The position numbers and the translations under genes were made by a program. Below are positions 40,383 through 41,806 of a DNA stretch of 41,806 nucleotides, piece by piece; within the stretch, counting starts at the first letter, position 1, and every line of letters starts with the position of its first letter. This DNA comes from Verrucomicrobiia bacterium (GTDB taxonomy: Bacteria; Verrucomicrobiota; Verrucomicrobiia; Verrucomicrobiales; DEV007): assembly GCA_030425385.1 (NCBI GenBank), contig JAUIAH010000047.1, forward strand, positions 1 through 41,806, read 5' to 3'. A model generated the notes under the pieces. That model saw only the letters and a program-made list of their open reading frames with translations. It had not been told where the DNA came from and ran no database searches.

Positions 40383-41693
40383 CTAGGATTTGATCCAAGT
40401 GACGACGGTGTAGAAGGCGCCGACTTCGCCATCCGTGAGCTTGAAGATGGGCGCGAGTCTGTAGGATCTCGCCTTCAGTTCAGCCTCAAACGACACCTCA
40501 GCAGCGCCTTCGCTCACGGGTTTCGTTTCCAGATCCTTGCCATCAATACGCAACGTTCCGTGAGTGGCTTGAATGGCTTCTCCAGGCACAACGCGGAAGG
40601 CTTTGGAGGCACCTGGCACATTCGTTTCTGCAGGCAAGGCGGCGTTGATCGCCGCGCCGGATTCGGCGGGCCAGCGTCGTAGTGAAATGCGATACTTGCC
40701 ATCGCGGACCACTTTGACCGCCCAGTGTCCCTCGTGTATGGGATTGTCTTTCGCTTGTGACCGCTTGGCGCTGCGAATGGAGCCTTGATGCCACGGTGGA
40801 TAGATCTCCTGGATCCAGTCGTGCGCGGTGAGGGTGACCTCGGGATGGTCTGGATGGCCAAGATAGATTTCAGTGGTTTGTGAGAACGTGGGTTCAAGCT
40901 CGGCCCACCATTTCTCGTAGAAATCACGCATCTTCTCCACGACCATGGGATTGGTATCCGCGATGTCGGTCTTCTGTCCTGGATCGGCGTTGATGTCGTA
41001 AAGCTCTTTCCCTTTGATGAGCCGGTACTGTTCCGACATCACGGATGAACCTCGCCACTTGATAGGATCACGCACCCGCTGGGAGTCTGAGATGACATAG
41101 CGGTCGGGCCAATCCACCTTCTTGTTAGGATCCAACAAGCTAGCAATCGAGACGCCGTCGAAGGTCACTTCCTGAGGCTTCTTCACCCCCGTCATCTCTA
41201 GCAAAGTAGGGACAATGTCGACCATGTGCGTGAGTTCGGGCACATCATGCTGCTTTGTCAGACCACCGGCAGGCCAGTGCACGAAGAAGGGCACCCGGTG
41301 CCCGCCATCATAGGGACTGCCTTTCCCGCCACGCATGCCTGCGTTGAAGATCTTCCTGCCTGCCGCAGTACCGTTGTCGGTGGTGAAGATGAAGATGGTG
41401 TCCTTCTCGATGCCAAGGGACTTCAGCACCTCGCGCGTCTTCCCCACATTCTCATCGATGTTGGTGATCATGCCAAAGAAGGCTGCGATCTTGTCAGACT
41501 GATCCTTGTACATATCCAAGTACTTCTGCGGCGTGTGGAGAGGCGAATGCGGGGCGTTGAGCGAAATGTAAGCGAAGAAGGGCTTCTTCTCCTTGGCACA
41601 GTCAGTGATGAACTTGATGGCTTGGTCAAAGAAGACATCGGTGCAGAACCCTTTGGCCGGCACGATCTTGCCATTGTGAAAGGAATGGCGCAC
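40383..41693 (-). pseudogene. 5'-truncated sulfatase gene
   Basis: The 436-residue frame is the C-terminal two thirds of a sulfatase: 'GFCTDVFFDQAIKFI', 'FFAYISLNAPHSPLHTP', 'IFTTDNGTAAG', 'GGKGSPYDGGHRVPFFVHWP', 'GVSIASLLDP', and a C-terminal beta domain of the arylsulfatase type. The N-terminal ~130-150 residues, including the signal peptide, the first metal ligands and the CxPxR formylglycine site, are absent. An in-frame TAA (41697-41699) lies just beyond, so the frame cannot be extended. The only start available is a GTG at 41693. It cannot be an active sulfatase as it stands. The break lies next to an AT-rich dyad, suggesting an insertion or recombination event. The intact sulfatase follows 2 bp downstream and may have lost its original promoter. 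Confidence 0.85.
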
Positions 41694-41700
41694 AATTTAG

Positions 41701-41714
41701 TTAAGACATCTTAA
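41701..41714. repeat. AT-rich dyad TTAAGA-CA-TCTTAA at the sulfatase break
   Basis: Six-base perfect arms around CA lie 7 bp beyond the point where sulfatase similarity ends. It could be part of the end of an inserted element, or a promoter-region dyad of the gene that begins next. Confidence 0.35.
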
Positions 41715-41718
41715 ATAA

Positions 41719-41806
41719 ATGTGCGATATTGGGTGCATGAATGTAAACGATCATTGTCCCGGCCCTTACGACGATAACACGAACAGGCGCATGGTCACCT
41801 TTGCGT
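41719..41806 (+). CDS. Start of an unidentified gene running off the window (possible mobile element gene)
   Basis: An open frame begins at the ATG at 41719, or more likely at 41737 (MNVNDHCPGPYDDNTN), and continues to the window end with no stop. About 23-29 residues are visible. I do not recognise the family. Its position immediately beyond a truncated gene makes a transposase or other mobile-element protein plausible, but that is inference only. Confidence 0.3.
   Translation, partial: MCDIGCMNVNDHCPGPYDDNTNRRMVTFA

Overview
The window looks like chromosomal DNA from a member of the Verrucomicrobiota (PVC superphylum), judged from protein content only. The signs are a PVC-type membrane-bound dehydrogenase/cytochrome c with HEAT-like repeats, an FG-GAP plus SGNH-like protein beside it, two adjacent sulfatase genes, and several very large secreted proteins built from LamG, PKD, choice-of-anchor and BNR-like modules. 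Two of those end in the C-terminal type common in this phylum (a 'VEYSTDLQTW'-like or 'DSDGWSNLIEYAL'-like stretch). GC content is moderately high, and clear Shine-Dalgarno sequences are rare.

Layout. 1-1414 (-): periplasmic HtrA/Do protease, cut by the window edge. 1666-7023 (+): a 1410-residue orphan protein with 11-residue repeats, a degenerate ACP-like domain and ketoreductase and dehydratase domains, then two lipoproteins (the second with LysM). 7068-11243 (+): giant LamG protein ending in a good terminator. 11365-11715 (-): DUF2200. 11716-12119: intergenic stretch with a REP-like element and several dyads. 12120-17102 (+): clpB-lon, a proteostasis operon. 17099-18100 (-): exported aldose 1-epimerase. 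18193-21815 (+): choice-of-anchor J protein, SDR, and FMO-type flavin monooxygenase. 21816-25092 (-): a translationally coupled operon of a sterol-desaturase-type hydroxylase, a small membrane protein, and an HTTM-DCC-papain-like triple fusion. 25221-30697 (+): FG-GAP/SGNH protein and PVC cytochrome. 30878-33724 (+): PKD/BNR-like protein. 33726-36424 (-): alpha/beta-hydrolase lipoprotein, class I aldolase, and a membrane-anchored thioredoxin. 36544-38522 (+): LRR and NHL-repeat proteins. 38926-41693 (-): an intact sulfatase preceded by a 5'-truncated one. The last ~100 bases look like a junction with other DNA.

The most striking observation is the thioredoxin gene at 36020-36424. A TGA replaces the codon of the first redox cysteine (W-[TGA]-G-P-C), and the frame is intact on both sides, so the gene probably encodes a selenocysteine thioredoxin. 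A hairpin with a G at the start of its loop lies just downstream. Other points of interest are the orphan KR-DH protein, the HTTM-DCC-papain fusion, a perfect 10-bp inverted repeat between divergent genes at 25128-25153, convergent genes packed with no spacer, and a local reversal of GC skew at about 33-38.7 kb. All function calls rest on reading the translated sequence by eye; no database search was possible.
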